DNA of 64,000 bases, taken from the NCBI RefSeq assembly GCF_026410925.1, contig NZ_CP112972.1:2356001-2420000 (forward strand), read 5' to 3'. Position numbers and translations under genes: made by a program. Below, one piece after another: positions 17,198-26,893 of this stretch; position 1 is the stretch's first letter, and each line of letters starts with the position of its first letter. The stretch is from Halovenus salina. Lineage in GTDB: Archaea > Halobacteriota > Halobacteria > Halobacteriales > Haloarculaceae. The notes beneath the pieces are model-generated. The model did not search any database, was not told the DNA's origin, and worked only from the letters and a program-made list of their open reading frames with translations.

Positions 17198-19912
17198 ATG
17201 ATGTCTGACGACACGGCAAAAGAACAGCTACACGGAGAGACTCTCGGGGACAATATCCACGAATTTGCGACGTTACTCGGAGAGATAATTCAGGAACACG
17301 AATCATCTGATGCGTACGAAACGGTCGAGCGGTTCCGGCGTGAATCTGTCGCGTACAGGGCCGGAGACCGTGACTCACGAGAGCACGTCCGCGCCGATAT
17401 TCCAGAACTCGAAACAGCAAACAAGCGAATTCTTGCGCGGGCATTCTTGGCGTATTTTGAATTGATAAACCTCGCAGAGGAGCGTGAGCGGGTACGGGTC
17501 CTGCGTGCGAACGCCCAGAGGGGGACACTCGACGACAGCCTCGAAGCGGCAGCCGTCGAACTCGACGACGCGGACGCGGAGACGGCACAGCAGATTCTCG
17601 ACGATATCCTAATCCAGCCGACGTTCACAGCACATCCGACCGAAGCACATCGCAAAACGGTCAAGGCGAAACTCTGGGAGATCGCAACTCTCCTCGAAAC
17701 GCTCGACGAGCGGACTCACACCTCAACAGAACGAAGACAACTCGAGCGGGATATCGAGGCGGAAATCCTGGGGCTCTGGCAGACACCACAGGTCCGTGAG
17801 CGAAGCCCGGAACCCGAAGACGAAGCCCGAAACGTCCAATGGTATCTGAGTAACACGCTGTTTGATATCGTTCCTGAACTGTACGACGAAATCAACGGCG
17901 CGCTCGAAGCAGAGGTTACAGCCGATCTTCAGCTGCCAAAGCTGTTCGAATTCCGTTCGTGGGCAGGGAGCGACCGCGATGGGAATCCGTACGTCACACC
18001 CGAGGTTACTGAGGCGACGCTTGACCGACAGCGCAGACTCATTATCGAGCGATACCGGGACCGACTGGCGGAAATGTCGAGCGTACTGAGCCTGGATGGA
18101 GAACGTATCGACGTACCCACAGAGATTAGCCGTAGTGTCGATGCTGTTGACGACGAAATTCCTGAGGCGCGCGATGAGGCGAGCAAACGCTACCCAAACG
18201 AGCCCTACCGTCAGAAGCTGATGGTGATGCGCGAGAAACTGAACCGTATCGGCGACATCAGATCCGGTGGTTACGATAGTGCTGAGGAGTTTCACACAGA
18301 ACTGGAGACAATCGCCGAGAGCCTCCGCGCAAACGACTGTGATGTCATCGCCAAAGCCCACGTTGAAAAACTGATGCGACAGGTCGAGACATTCGGGTTC
18401 ACCCTTGCCAGTCTGGACCTCCGCGATCACCAGCAAAACCACACGACTGCTGTCACCGAGGCGCTAGCTCGGGAAGGTGTCGACTACAATACATTATCTG
18501 AAGACGAACGAGTCGAACTACTTACTGATGCGATCCTACAGGATGATCCGGTTATTTCTCTCGACAGCCGAGATGGACTCTCTGAGACGGCAGTGCGAGT
18601 GTTACGACGGTTTGACCAACTCGCTGAATGGCAACACGAATATGGTCAGGAAGCGATCGACACGTATTGTATATCGATGACAGAAGAGCCGAGTCATGTC
18701 CTCGAAGTGGCGTTCCTCGCTGACCAGGCGGGTGTCATCGATGCACCGGGACACAGTGGCCTCGATATTGTCCCCTTACTCGAAACTGAACGTGCGCTCT
18801 CAGATGCAAAGCGCATCATGGGGACGCTGTTCGAGAACGACGCCTACGAAATGGCACTCGACGCACGAGGCAACACGCAGGAGATAATGATCGGTTATTC
18901 GGACTCGAACAAGGAAAACGGCTTTCTGGCGGCGAACTGGTCGCTGTACACGAACCAGCGCCGACTGGCCGAGATTACCGAAGAACACGATGTCACACTC
19001 AGGCTGTTTCACGGACGTGGCGGCTCGATTTCTCGCGGTGGCGGCCCGATGAACGATGCGCTCAAAGCACTGCCAAATAGCACTGTGACGGGGGACGTAA
19101 AGTTCACCGAGCAAGGGGAGGCAATTGCCGAAAAGTACGGCAATCCGAGCATTGGTGAACGCGAACTCGAACAGATGCTGAACGCCCAGGTCTCTGCCCG
19201 CAAGCGCGCCCTCGAACAGCCGACCGAAGCTGTCGAAGACGACTGGTTTGAGGCGATGGAAACAATGGCAGACGCCGCCAGGGACGAGTATCGGTCGCTG
19301 CTAAACGCTGACGGATTTGTGCGTTACTTTGGGCAGGCGACACCAATTGGGGTCATCGAAGACCTAAATCTCGGGTCGCGACCCGCCTCTCGGTCCGGTG
19401 AGCGCTCTGTTGAGGACCTGCGCGCAATTCCCTGGGTATTCTCCTGGACACAATCTCGGTGCATCCTCCCAGGCTGGTTCGCACTGGCAACGGGTGTCGA
19501 TGCATATCTCGATGACGGCGGCGAACTAGCGGTGCTCCAAGAGATGTACGAGCAATGGCCGTTCTTTCGGACAACACTCGACAACGCTGCACAGGAACTC
19601 GGCCGGACCGACCTCGAGATTGCTGGCGAGTACGCCGCACTCGCCGATGATACTCTCCGAGAGCGCTTCTTTCCCCGCCTCGAAGCAGAGTACGAGCGCA
19701 GCGTCGAACTCGTGAGAGCTATTACCGGTCGTGAGCACCTCATTGACCGCTCATGGCTCCGGGAGAGTCTCGACCGTCGCAATCCCTACGTCGACCCGTT
19801 GAACCTCTTGCAAATACACCTCCTCGGGAAAGACGAGCGGACGGCAACAGAAGAGCAGACACTCCGGCTCACGGTCAAAGGTATCGCTGCCGGGATGAAC
19901 AACACCGGGTAA
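17198..19912 (+). CDS. ppc: Phosphoenolpyruvate carboxylase
   Basis: About 904 residues, full family length. Catalytic signatures are all present: the first His in FTAHPTEAHRKTVKAKL, the Gly/Arg loop LFHGRGGSISRGGGPMNDAL, the SRPASRSGERSVEDLRAI region with IPWVFSWTQSRCILPGWF, and the C-terminal GIAAGMNNTG. It carboxylates PEP with bicarbonate to oxaloacetate, an anaplerotic step. Its coding sequence looks a little less GC-rich than its neighbours. Start ATG 17198 or 17201. Confidence 0.96.
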   Translation: MMSDDTAKEQLHGETLGDNIHEFATLLGEIIQEHESSDAYETVERFRRESVAYRAGDRDSREHVRADIPELETANKRILARAFLAYFELINLAEERERVRVLRANAQRGTLDDSLEAAAVELDDADAETAQQILDDILIQPTFTAHPTEAHRKTVKAKLWEIATLLETLDERTHTSTERRQLERDIEAEILGLWQTPQVRERSPEPEDEARNVQWYLSNTLFDIVPELYDEINGALEAEVTADLQLPKLFEFRSWAGSDRDGNPYVTPEVTEATLDRQRRLIIERYRDRLAEMSSVLSLDGERIDVPTEISRSVDAVDDEIPEARDEASKRYPNEPYRQKLMVMREKLNRIGDIRSGGYDSAEEFHTELETIAESLRANDCDVIAKAHVEKLMRQVETFGFTLASLDLRDHQQNHTTAVTEALAREGVDYNTLSEDERVELLTDAILQDDPVISLDSRDGLSETAVRVLRRFDQLAEWQHEYGQEAIDTYCISMTEEPSHVLEVAFLADQAGVIDAPGHSGLDIVPLLETERALSDAKRIMGTLFENDAYEMALDARGNTQEIMIGYSDSNKENGFLAANWSLYTNQRRLAEITEEHDVTLRLFHGRGGSISRGGGPMNDALKALPNSTVTGDVKFTEQGEAIAEKYGNPSIGERELEQMLNAQVSARKRALEQPTEAVEDDWFEAMETMADAARDEYRSLLNADGFVRYFGQATPIGVIEDLNLGSRPASRSGERSVEDLRAIPWVFSWTQSRCILPGWFALATGVDAYLDDGGELAVLQEMYEQWPFFRTTLDNAAQELGRTDLEIAGEYAALADDTLRERFFPRLEAEYERSVELVRAITGREHLIDRSWLRESLDRRNPYVDPLNLLQIHLLGKDERTATEEQTLRLTVKGIAAGMNNTG

Positions 19913-19965
19913 CGCGGCGAGGCTGCTCTGTTATTGTGGGTGACGCAAATTTCTGAGGGCAGCAC

Positions 19966-20424
19966 TTACGTCTGTGCCCGGTCTGCGAGTGCCGAAAGGG
20001 TCGGCGCGGTCCGGAGATCGGCAACCGTACAGTACCACGCCCCGCGGACGCCGTTCCCGTCGTTCGCCGCTGGAGCGTCGAGCGGAACGAGGTCGTCGAG
20101 AGTGAAGACGACGACCTCGTCTTCATCCGAGAAAGGGTCGATGAGCTCCTCCCAGTCCGCTTCATCCATCGGTCCCGGCCCGTCCCGGCGCTGTGGAACC
20201 CGGTCGGTGACTCGCGCGTAGTGTGTCACGGCGGAGACCGGTGCTGTCCGGTAAAACGCCATGTACTCGAAGGATTTGCGCGTCCGCTGATACGACCGTG
20301 GCGAGGGATAAAATCCGTCTCGACACCGCTCGAAGGTGTCCGACTGTGTCGCGACGACACAGACTGAAGCGTCTCCCGGCGCATCGTCGTCAGGGCTGTC
20401 TGTCCCAAACCGGTCGAGGTCCAT
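19966..20424 (-). CDS. Conserved haloarchaeal protein of unknown function
   Basis: 152 residues (MDLDRFGTDSPDDDAPGDAS onward). Conserved-looking strands FYPSPRSYQRTRKSFEYMAF and YRTAPVSAVTHYARVTDRV, then EVVVFTLDDLVPLDAP. The layout suggests an all-beta or PUA/ASCH-like fold, but this is a guess. Divergent from the SDR gene with 86 bp between starts. Confidence 0.65.
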   Translation of the reverse strand: MDLDRFGTDSPDDDAPGDASVCVVATQSDTFERCRDGFYPSPRSYQRTRKSFEYMAFYRTAPVSAVTHYARVTDRVPQRRDGPGPMDEADWEELIDPFSDEDEVVVFTLDDLVPLDAPAANDGNGVRGAWYCTVADLRTAPTLSALADRAQT

Positions 20425-20510
20425 ATCCGGAGGAGGGCTGGGGCCGGTAAATACTCGCCAGGAAACAGTGTTGGTATTCGATTTAAGACGACATCGTCCC
20501 TCGAAGAAGT

Positions 20511-21248
20511 ATGGCTCCAGAACCGGACCTAGACGGTCGGACAGCACTTGTCACCGGGAGCGCAACCCGCGTGGGACGCGAGTTCCTGCTTCGCATCGCA
20601 TCCTGTGGCGCTGACGTAGCGGTTCATTACCGCGAGAGCGATGCCGAGGCGGCCGCGACAGCCGAGGAGGCACGCGAACACGGCGTTGCCGCGACGACGG
20701 TACAGGGCGATATCACCGAGCCCGAGGCCGTCGACACGATGTTCGACGAGGTCGAGGCCGAACTCGGCAACGTTGACGTGCTCGTCAACAACGTCGGCAA
20801 CTTCGACGCCCGCCACTGGGAGGACATCGAGTGGGACGCCTGGCGAAGCGTCGTCGAGAGCACCTTCTACGGGACCGTGCTCTGCTCGCGGCGTGCCCTC
20901 GACGGAATGCGAACACAGAACTGGGGGCGAATCGTCAACGTCGGCTTCGCCGACAGCGACCGGATGCACGCCGCGCCGGTGAACTTCCCGTATTTCGTCG
21001 CGAAGACCGGCGTCCTGATGTTCACGCGGATGCTGGCCGGCGACACCCAGGACGACGGCATTACGGTCAACGCCGTCTCGCCGTTTGCCGTCGAAAACAC
21101 CGTCTCGGACGTGTCTGAGTACCCCAGGGGACGCGCCGCCTCCTTCGACGACGTTGTCGCACCGGTCCTCTTTTTCCTTTCGGAGGCGGCCGGCTACGTC
21201 AGTGGCGAGAACATCGCCGTCGACGGCGGCCGACTCGTCGAGGGATAG
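20511..21248 (+). CDS. SDR-family oxidoreductase
   Basis: 245 residues, classical SDR. Cofactor loop TGSATRVG, NNVG stabilising motif, catalytic Tyr/Lys in YFVAKTG, and SPFAVENTVSD after the active site. The glycine loop has the form TGX3RXG used by pteridine reductases rather than the TGX3GXG of FabG, so it may reduce a pterin or folate; ordinary FabG-like reduction is the alternative. Catalytic Ser is replaced in NVGFADSD, where Ser is normally found. Confidence 0.85.
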   Translation: MAPEPDLDGRTALVTGSATRVGREFLLRIASCGADVAVHYRESDAEAAATAEEAREHGVAATTVQGDITEPEAVDTMFDEVEAELGNVDVLVNNVGNFDARHWEDIEWDAWRSVVESTFYGTVLCSRRALDGMRTQNWGRIVNVGFADSDRMHAAPVNFPYFVAKTGVLMFTRMLAGDTQDDGITVNAVSPFAVENTVSDVSEYPRGRAASFDDVVAPVLFFLSEAAGYVSGENIAVDGGRLVEG

Positions 21249-21414
21249 TTAGTCTCTCCTTGCTGTGGATACCTGACCGAATCGCGCCGAATTTGTCTCG
21301 CGTTCTCGCGGTGAGCCGCGGAGTCATCGGTCGGATATCTCGTATTGTTTGGCTGTATATGAGTCGGCCGTCGGCGGTTTGTGCTGCGTGGATACAATCC
21401 AAATCACTAACCAG

Positions 21415-22422
21415 ATGCACCACGGTTCGACAGGTGTGACCGACGACACAGCGGGTTCGGACCGGACGGAGATATTCACCCGAGCAGTGCGAAACACGAT
21501 TCCTGAGGCGACAGCCGAGACGGTCGAGACGGCCGGGCCGTCGTGGAACCAGACGACACAGGTCGCGCGTGTCGAACTCACCGACGGCGCGGTGTACTGC
21601 AAGATAACGCCAAACGACCCTGACGGCGTGGAACTCCGCGGGGAGGCAGGTGTGATTCGATATGTCGGGGCGAATACCCCGGTGACGGTGCCGACCGTCG
21701 CCGGAACGACAACCGACCCCGTGCCCGCGCTCGTGACCGAACCGGTCGCCGGGGCGGCGGTCGACAGCGAGTGGTTCGACACGACAGCCGAGCGCCGCGA
21801 GACGCTCGCCCGCAGACTGGGACGCACGCTCGCGAGCATCCACGCCGAGGCGTTCGACCGCCCCGGCGAAATCGTCGACGGCGATGCCGACGACCTGGTC
21901 GTCGACCACGCACCGTGGCCAGATGTCCTGCGCGAGGCGGTCGTCGAGAACCGACGCCTCGCCGAGACCGACCGGTTCGACCCGGAGTACGACCGCTTGC
22001 TTGATGCAATCGGAGCAAACCGGGATCTGCTCGCTGATGTGCCGGCGCGATTGCTTCACTGTGACCCGGCGACACCGAACTGTTTTGACACGGAGAAGGA
22101 CCGACTCACCGTGCTCGACTGGGGTAACAGCGTGGTCGGTGACCCTGTACGCGGACTCAATCGGGCGCGCGAGCAGGTGCTCGCGGGACTGTGCGAGCCC
22201 GCTCCGGACCAACTGGTCACTGCGCTTTACCAGGGGTATCGGGATGTCGCCGGCGGACTGCCACCCGGATTCGACGAGCGCAAGCCAGCGTACGACGCGG
22301 TGATACAGCTCTCGACGGCCGGCTACGTCGAACGCTTCGCCGAGTGGCGCGATGAGCCCGAGGCTGAACTCACGGCCTGGTTTCGTGATGACCTCGACCG
22401 GCGACTGTCGCTAATTGAGTGA
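21415..22422 (+). CDS. Aminoglycoside phosphotransferase-family kinase
   Basis: 335 residues of the APH/choline kinase fold. Brenner-type motif LLHCDPATPNCF (HxDx4N) and the metal-binding LDWGNSVVGDP are present; the N-lobe Lys is in AVYCKITPNDPD. Chromosomal haloarchaeal members are metabolic small-molecule kinases; there is no reason to call it a resistance gene. Start ATG 21415. It is the last clearly chromosomal gene before the island. Confidence 0.8.
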   Translation: MHHGSTGVTDDTAGSDRTEIFTRAVRNTIPEATAETVETAGPSWNQTTQVARVELTDGAVYCKITPNDPDGVELRGEAGVIRYVGANTPVTVPTVAGTTTDPVPALVTEPVAGAAVDSEWFDTTAERRETLARRLGRTLASIHAEAFDRPGEIVDGDADDLVVDHAPWPDVLREAVVENRRLAETDRFDPEYDRLLDAIGANRDLLADVPARLLHCDPATPNCFDTEKDRLTVLDWGNSVVGDPVRGLNRAREQVLAGLCEPAPDQLVTALYQGYRDVAGGLPPGFDERKPAYDAVIQLSTAGYVERFAEWRDEPEAELTAWFRDDLDRRLSLIE

Positions 22423-22486
22423 CATGACGTGACTGATCTCTTTGTTGTCCTGCATACCGCGGCGAACGGAGTGAGCCGCGGTTTCA

Positions 22487-22521
22487 CCGGATGCGACTGT
22501 AAGGAGCATCCGGCAGTTTTT
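22487..22521 (+). terminator. Hairpin plus T-run after the APH-like gene
   Basis: Perfect 8-bp stem CCGGATGC / GCATCCGG with an 11-nt loop, followed by CAGTTTTTCC. A second inverted pair CCGCGG lies just upstream at 22458-22481. Placed 65 bp past the stop codon, it would serve as a transcription stop. Confidence 0.5.
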
Positions 22522-22596
22522 CCCCATGTTTTTGCGAGGGCGTGGTTCCCGCAGCAAACGAAGTGAGCGAGGAAACCCAACCGAGTAAAAAGTGGT

Positions 22597-22759
22597 ATGC
22601 CGCCTCCCGGATTGTGAACCTCGCCGAGACGGTCGCCTCGCTCCGCTCGGCGCTGCGACTCGTCTGGTTCAAATCGCGGTCGGCGTCGTTTCTTCGACGG
22701 ACCGTTCGCTCCGCTCACGGTTGCGGTCTCAGAATATGCCGCCTCCCGGATTGTGAACC
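22597..22759. repeat. tRNA-3'-end-like att scar, block A
   Basis: The 24-bp word beginning ATGCCGCCTCCCGGAT occurs twice, identically, at 22597-22620 and 22736-22759. Its complement reads GGTTCACAATCCGGGAGG CGGCAT, very close to the T-arm and acceptor end I remember for haloarchaeal tRNA-Phe. Between them TGGTTCAAATCGCGG at about 22664 is another T-arm-like piece. No complete tRNA is present. These look like att scars left by elements that integrate into a tRNA gene. The 22423-22770 interval holds no gene. Confidence 0.6.
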
Positions 22760-22770
22760 GTCTCCGCCCT

Positions 22771-24171
22771 TCACTCAGGATCGCCATTCGGGACGATGTC
22801 CCTAGGTATGAATAGCGACACATCGGCGCGGTCCGCAGCTACCTGTTGCAGGTCCTCGGAGAACCCCGACCGACAGAAACAGCAGTAGTGTTCCTCACGC
22901 TCGGTCCCACTGGGTGGTGTCCACTGTACCTGCGACACACTCCGCTCGAGGTCGGCTAGATCGCCTTCGGTCATCTCTCGGCTGGTGTACTTGCATTCGC
23001 CCGCGACAAGCGTTCCGTCACTTGCGAGGCCGACGACATCGATCTCGTAGTGCTTGTGCCACCAGTACCCGATCCGCTGGTAGGTCTTCTCAATCAGTGC
23101 GGGAAGCGCGTTCTGACAGACACGCTCGAACATCGTCCCCATGTAGTCGGTGAACGTCGGTTTGACGGCCTGTTCGTACGCGTCGTCTCCGAGCTGGACG
23201 AGCTCACCCTGCTGACCGTATACGTACCGGAACCAGAATCGGAACAGCGGTTCCTTCAGCCGGTAGCGACTCTTCCGTGTCGAGTTGGGATCGGCGGTCA
23301 CAGGTATGTCCCGTTCGACGAGTCGGAGCCGCCGGAGTTTCGAGAGATACGAGCCGAGAGCGTTGGAGTCGACACCGGCGAAGCCAGCAATTTCGTTGGC
23401 GGCTCGCTTTCCGGTCGCAATCGCCCGTAGAATGGTGTAGTATGTCTGTGGTTCCCGAATTCCAAACTCCGTCCGCAACAGGAACTCGGGTTCGTTGTGG
23501 AGGACGCCGTGTTCCGAGAGGATCTGTGACTGGACGTTCTCGGCCAGCGACCGAGCCGGATCGAGCGCCTGGAGATAGTACGGCGTGCCGCCGAAGACAC
23601 TCCAAGCCTGAACGACTGTGTCCGAGTCGTCACCAGGATAGTACTGCTGGGCGTCCGCGAGGTCTAGCGGCGGTAGGTCGATCGTTGCCGTTCGTCGGCC
23701 ATACAGTGGACTCCCACCGCTGAGAACCTTGTCTTCCATGATGCTGATCGACGACCCGACGAGCACCAGCGTCGTTCCCGTCTCTTCGAGATGCGTATCC
23801 CAGACACGCTGTATCTTCGAGGGGAGCGCGTCGTCGGATTCGACGAGGTACGGGAACTCATCAAGAACGACCACCGCGTTTTCTCGACCCAGTGCCCGGA
23901 GCAGTGCTTCCCAGTCGCGCTGAATGTCTTCCAGCACAGGAAACGTCTCGCTGGCAGTGTCGACGAAGTTTTCCAGCTGTGCGGCTGTGGTCTCTTCGGT
24001 CGCTTGCCAGTAGATGGCATCTGCACGGTCCCGGACTGCCTCACGAACGAGTGCACTCTTCCCGAGCCGCCGTCGACCGTAGACGACGAGCAGTTCTGCG
24101 GTGTCGCTCTTGAACCGCGACTCCAGCAGCTCAAGTTCGTCCCCGCGGTCGACGAAACGCTGGGTTGCCAT
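22771..24171 (-). CDS. AAA ATPase with DUF234-type nuclease-like C-terminus
   Basis: 466 residues of the archaeal ATPase family. Walker A is GRRRLGKSALV, Walker B VVVLDEFPYLV, and a sensor region LVLVGSSISIMEDK is clear. A winged helix follows (GKRAANEIAGFAGVDSNALG). The C-terminal domain carries PD-(D/E)XK-like residues DVVGLASDGTLVAGECKYT (D...ExK). Such proteins are common on archaeal mobile elements; function is unproven, perhaps DNA processing or defence. It sits alone between two tRNA-scar blocks. A paralogue is at 30842-32233. Confidence 0.8.
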   Translation of the reverse strand: MATQRFVDRGDELELLESRFKSDTAELLVVYGRRRLGKSALVREAVRDRADAIYWQATEETTAAQLENFVDTASETFPVLEDIQRDWEALLRALGRENAVVVLDEFPYLVESDDALPSKIQRVWDTHLEETGTTLVLVGSSISIMEDKVLSGGSPLYGRRTATIDLPPLDLADAQQYYPGDDSDTVVQAWSVFGGTPYYLQALDPARSLAENVQSQILSEHGVLHNEPEFLLRTEFGIREPQTYYTILRAIATGKRAANEIAGFAGVDSNALGSYLSKLRRLRLVERDIPVTADPNSTRKSRYRLKEPLFRFWFRYVYGQQGELVQLGDDAYEQAVKPTFTDYMGTMFERVCQNALPALIEKTYQRIGYWWHKHYEIDVVGLASDGTLVAGECKYTSREMTEGDLADLERSVSQVQWTPPSGTEREEHYCCFCRSGFSEDLQQVAADRADVSLFIPRDIVPNGDPE

Positions 24172-24365
24172 ACAGCTGGTTTCAGCTCGGCAGTAATTAT
24201 GCTTTCGGTTATCTAACCCGAGATTTTACTAATCTTGATTTTATTATTCGTGAGAGAGAGGGTATACCTGCGGAGCGGCAGCGAGATCTCTGGTCGTTTG
24301 AGCCGATAGGAGAATCGAGACAACGGTACACTCACCACTCGGCAGGCATGTGAACTGTGAGTATA

Positions 24366-24509
24366 ATGCCACCTCCCCGATTTGAACGAAGGAAGACAGT
24401 CCTGCTCGCTTCGCTGCGCGGGCTGTGACTTCCAGGCTCAAATCGGGTCAGCGTCGTTTCTGCTGCTCCTGACGTTGTTCGTCGCCGCAGAATATGCCGC
24501 CTCCCGGAT
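24366..24509. repeat. tRNA-3'-end-like att scar, block B
   Basis: A diverged copy of block A: ATGCCACCTCCCCGATTTGAAC at 24366-24387 (read as two adjoining pieces), a T-arm-like GGCTCAAATCGGGTCAGCG with GTCGTTTCT downstream, and a terminal ATGCCGCCTCCCGGAT at 24494-24509. Spacing and order match block A. It lies immediately upstream of an integrase gene, the usual position of an att site. The 24172-24551 interval contains no gene. Confidence 0.6.
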
Positions 24510-24551
24510 ATATACCAAGAGTTCAAATGCCTACCCGTTCTAAATTAGAGT

Positions 24552-25811
24552 ATGCCAAGATTGCCACCTGCGATTGAAACACTCCACACGCGGATTAAGG
24601 ATTCGGAGAACCTCGCACCAGAAGAGAAGGACGCCCTCCAGAAGTTCTCTTCAGAACTCGGGGTGCATAACTACTCTGTGGGACGATGGTCGAAGCTCCT
24701 CCAGCACTGCACGATGATGGCTGGGGATTCGTCCAAATACTCCCCAGATGAACTACCCAAGCCAGATTTAGTAGAAATCATTGGAGAGTCCAAGAAAGAG
24801 AGAGACGCCGCAAAGAAATACGTCAGTTGGATCAACGCGAACTATGATAACGAAGAGTCGAAACGTGACCATCGAGTCGCGCTTCGAATGCTTGGTGGGC
24901 ACCTAACAGAAGGAGATTACAAAGAAGAGAAACCATCAAGCGTTGAGTGGATCTCTGCTGATCTCCCCAAGGACTATGATCCAAAGCCAGACCCGACGAA
25001 GATGTGGTGGTGGGACGATCACATTGTTCCTGTCCTGAATAACGCCAAATACGCACGCAACAAGGCGGCAGTCGCTGTAGACTGGGATGCTGGCCCACGA
25101 TCCGGAGAGTTCCGTGGACTCACTGTTGGTGACGTTAGCGATCACAAGTACGGGATGGAGATCACCGTTGATGGGAAGAAAGGTCGCCGCTCAATGGTGC
25201 TCATCTCATCAGTCCCATACCTCAAACGCTGGTTGGAGGTTCACCCTCGGGGTAACGAGCCTGATGCACCGCTTTGGTCGGACTTAGACACCGGGCGGGA
25301 TGTGAGCTACAACATGAAGTTGAAGATGCTTCGAGCACCCGTCAAGCGAGCGGTTGATAACGGCGATCTCAGAAAGCCATCGAAGATGGTATTCACGCGG
25401 ATGCGGAAGTCTTCCGCGAGTTACCTCGCGCGAAAGAACGTGTCACAGAATCATATAGAGAACCATCATGGCTGGGTGAAAAACAGCGATGAAGCTCGAC
25501 GATATATCGATGTGTTCCGGGAGGATACTGCTCGTGAAGTGGCCCGTGCCCACGGAGTAGACGTTTCGGAGGATGAGATCGAGGATATCGGGCCGGTGCA
25601 GTGTCCGCGTTGTCAACGCGATACGCCCAGGGGAGAAGCCCAATGTATGTGGTGTGGGCAGGCTCTGGGTCCGAAGGGTGTCGAGCGGCTCGAAGAACGG
25701 GAAGAACGACTCTTCGACTCCGCGTTGGAAGCTGATGGCGACATGAAAGAGCGAGTCAAGAGCATCCAAAGCGAGATCGAGGAACTCCGCTCATTGGGAC
25801 TTGAAATATAG
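24552..25811 (+). CDS. Tyrosine integrase with C-terminal zinc ribbon
   Basis: 419 residues. A helical SAM-like N-terminal domain precedes the catalytic part: Arg I in DAGPRSGEFRGLTVGDV, the strand GKKGRRSMVLISSVPYLKRW, a box II variant RMRKSSASYLARKN, then HHGWVKNSDEARRYIDVF containing the nucleophile Tyr. A Cys4 zinc ribbon follows (CPRCQRDTPRGEAQCMWCG) and a coiled-coil tail. It probably catalyses integration at the adjacent tRNA-like att site. Confidence 0.85.
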   Translation: MPRLPPAIETLHTRIKDSENLAPEEKDALQKFSSELGVHNYSVGRWSKLLQHCTMMAGDSSKYSPDELPKPDLVEIIGESKKERDAAKKYVSWINANYDNEESKRDHRVALRMLGGHLTEGDYKEEKPSSVEWISADLPKDYDPKPDPTKMWWWDDHIVPVLNNAKYARNKAAVAVDWDAGPRSGEFRGLTVGDVSDHKYGMEITVDGKKGRRSMVLISSVPYLKRWLEVHPRGNEPDAPLWSDLDTGRDVSYNMKLKMLRAPVKRAVDNGDLRKPSKMVFTRMRKSSASYLARKNVSQNHIENHHGWVKNSDEARRYIDVFREDTAREVARAHGVDVSEDEIEDIGPVQCPRCQRDTPRGEAQCMWCGQALGPKGVERLEEREERLFDSALEADGDMKERVKSIQSEIEELRSLGLEI

Positions 25812-26165
25812 AACAGGCACTTCCGGCAAAGCTCTAAGATAGAGTCAGATTTGGTTCTGTTCTTTCATATTATATTTCAGTCATGACCCGTGTCCTGTTC
25901 GCTTTCGATTTGTAGCCTCTCACAACCGAACCAATTCAGTCAACTTAGATTCGCTGTACAGTGACGGTATGATATCTCATTGACTTTCGGCGGTTGGTAG
26001 ACTCAACCAAATTCCCAGGGCGGAACTGCCTGCGATTATTTCGGAGGGAACACAAGCCACCTAATCCAAATAATAATAAAACCTACATTTGGGGAGATAC
26101 ATGGCGAAGGCTACGATCCGTAATCGGCATTGACGCTTTTGTCAATAGAGCACACACCATCTATT
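25812..26165. other. Intergenic region without recognisable gene
   Basis: 354 bp, AT-richer than the flanks. I see no ORF with haloarchaeal composition and no repeat. A few AT-rich words near 26075-26095 (AATAATAATAAAACC) could be a promoter for the small gene downstream. Confidence 0.5.
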
Positions 26166-26351
26166 ATGGACGACGAAGAGTTCTGGCGCTTCTTCACTAG
26201 TCTCGATCAGTTAGATCGGATGTTCAGCCATCCAATCAATGATCACGCCGAGGATGAAGAAGACAAGCCACCAGAACAGGTGGATGATGCTGAACTCGAT
26301 GCAGAACTCACTAATTTAGAAGAGGAACTGCGAGAAGATCTCAGTCGGTAA
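26166..26351 (+). CDS. Small acidic protein
   Basis: 61 residues, MDDEEFWRFFTSLDQLDRMF then a long Asp/Glu-rich helix (DDAELDAELTNLEEELREDL). Strongly acidic composition supports a real gene. No family recognised. Confidence 0.5.
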   Translation: MDDEEFWRFFTSLDQLDRMFSHPINDHAEDEEDKPPEQVDDAELDAELTNLEEELREDLSR

Positions 26352-26540
26352 GTTCGGCTCACAGTTGAGCAGAGCCGTCAAGCGCGGGCAGCCCAGTAAC
26401 CCTATCACTACGATAAGACGGGACAATCCCTTACCACGCTGCAGACGCACGCCACCGACGTCCCAGCGGACGTCCAATCACGTGATGAAAACTTGTACTA
26501 TTCGACGGTCTGAAGCGCCCGAATTCGGCCACCTCACGCC

Positions 26541-26888
26541 TCAGAGGTCAATTCGTTCGACAGTCGAACCGGTGCCTGTAGTGTTCTCTTTCCATCCCCG
26601 TCGATCCTGAGCACTATTGACGTAGTATTCCAGAGACTGAATGGTCGCTTCATCACCGGTGGGCCATCTCCCGTTGTTGCGGACACCAAACCCCTGCTTT
26701 CCGAGAAATTCGAGGAGGGTTTGTCCGTACAATTCTTTGGACCTGTTGTTCAGTCCTTCCGCAGAGTACCGGGTATTCGCGGTGATGTATTCCCAGGATG
26801 GTTCGTGGTCGCGCGGCAGTCCATCCAGTTGAAATTGCTCGTGGAGAACCGCTGGTAACTGTTCTTCGAGTGTTTTCTGGTCGGCACG
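26541..26888 (-). pseudogene. ORF lacking an N-terminus
   Basis: An open frame of 115 codons with good haloarchaeal composition (QKTLEEQLPAVLHEQFQLDG, SAEGLNNRSKELYGQTLLEF, LGKQGFGVRNNGRWPTGDEA). There is no ATG or GTG; an in-frame TGA sits immediately upstream at 26889-26891, and the only plausible start is a TTG at 26732. It directly follows the small gene at 26894, so the pair may once have been one operon. Probably 5'-truncated or frameshifted. Confidence 0.5.
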
Positions 26889-26893
26889 TCACC

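Noticed and set aside
21415..22422. Antibiotic resistance gene
   Set aside because: The kinase fold is APH-like, but chromosomal haloarchaeal homologues are metabolic kinases and there is no resistance context.
22597..24509. Complete tRNA genes
   Set aside because: Only T-arm and acceptor-end-like pieces are found; no D-arm or anticodon arm can be built.
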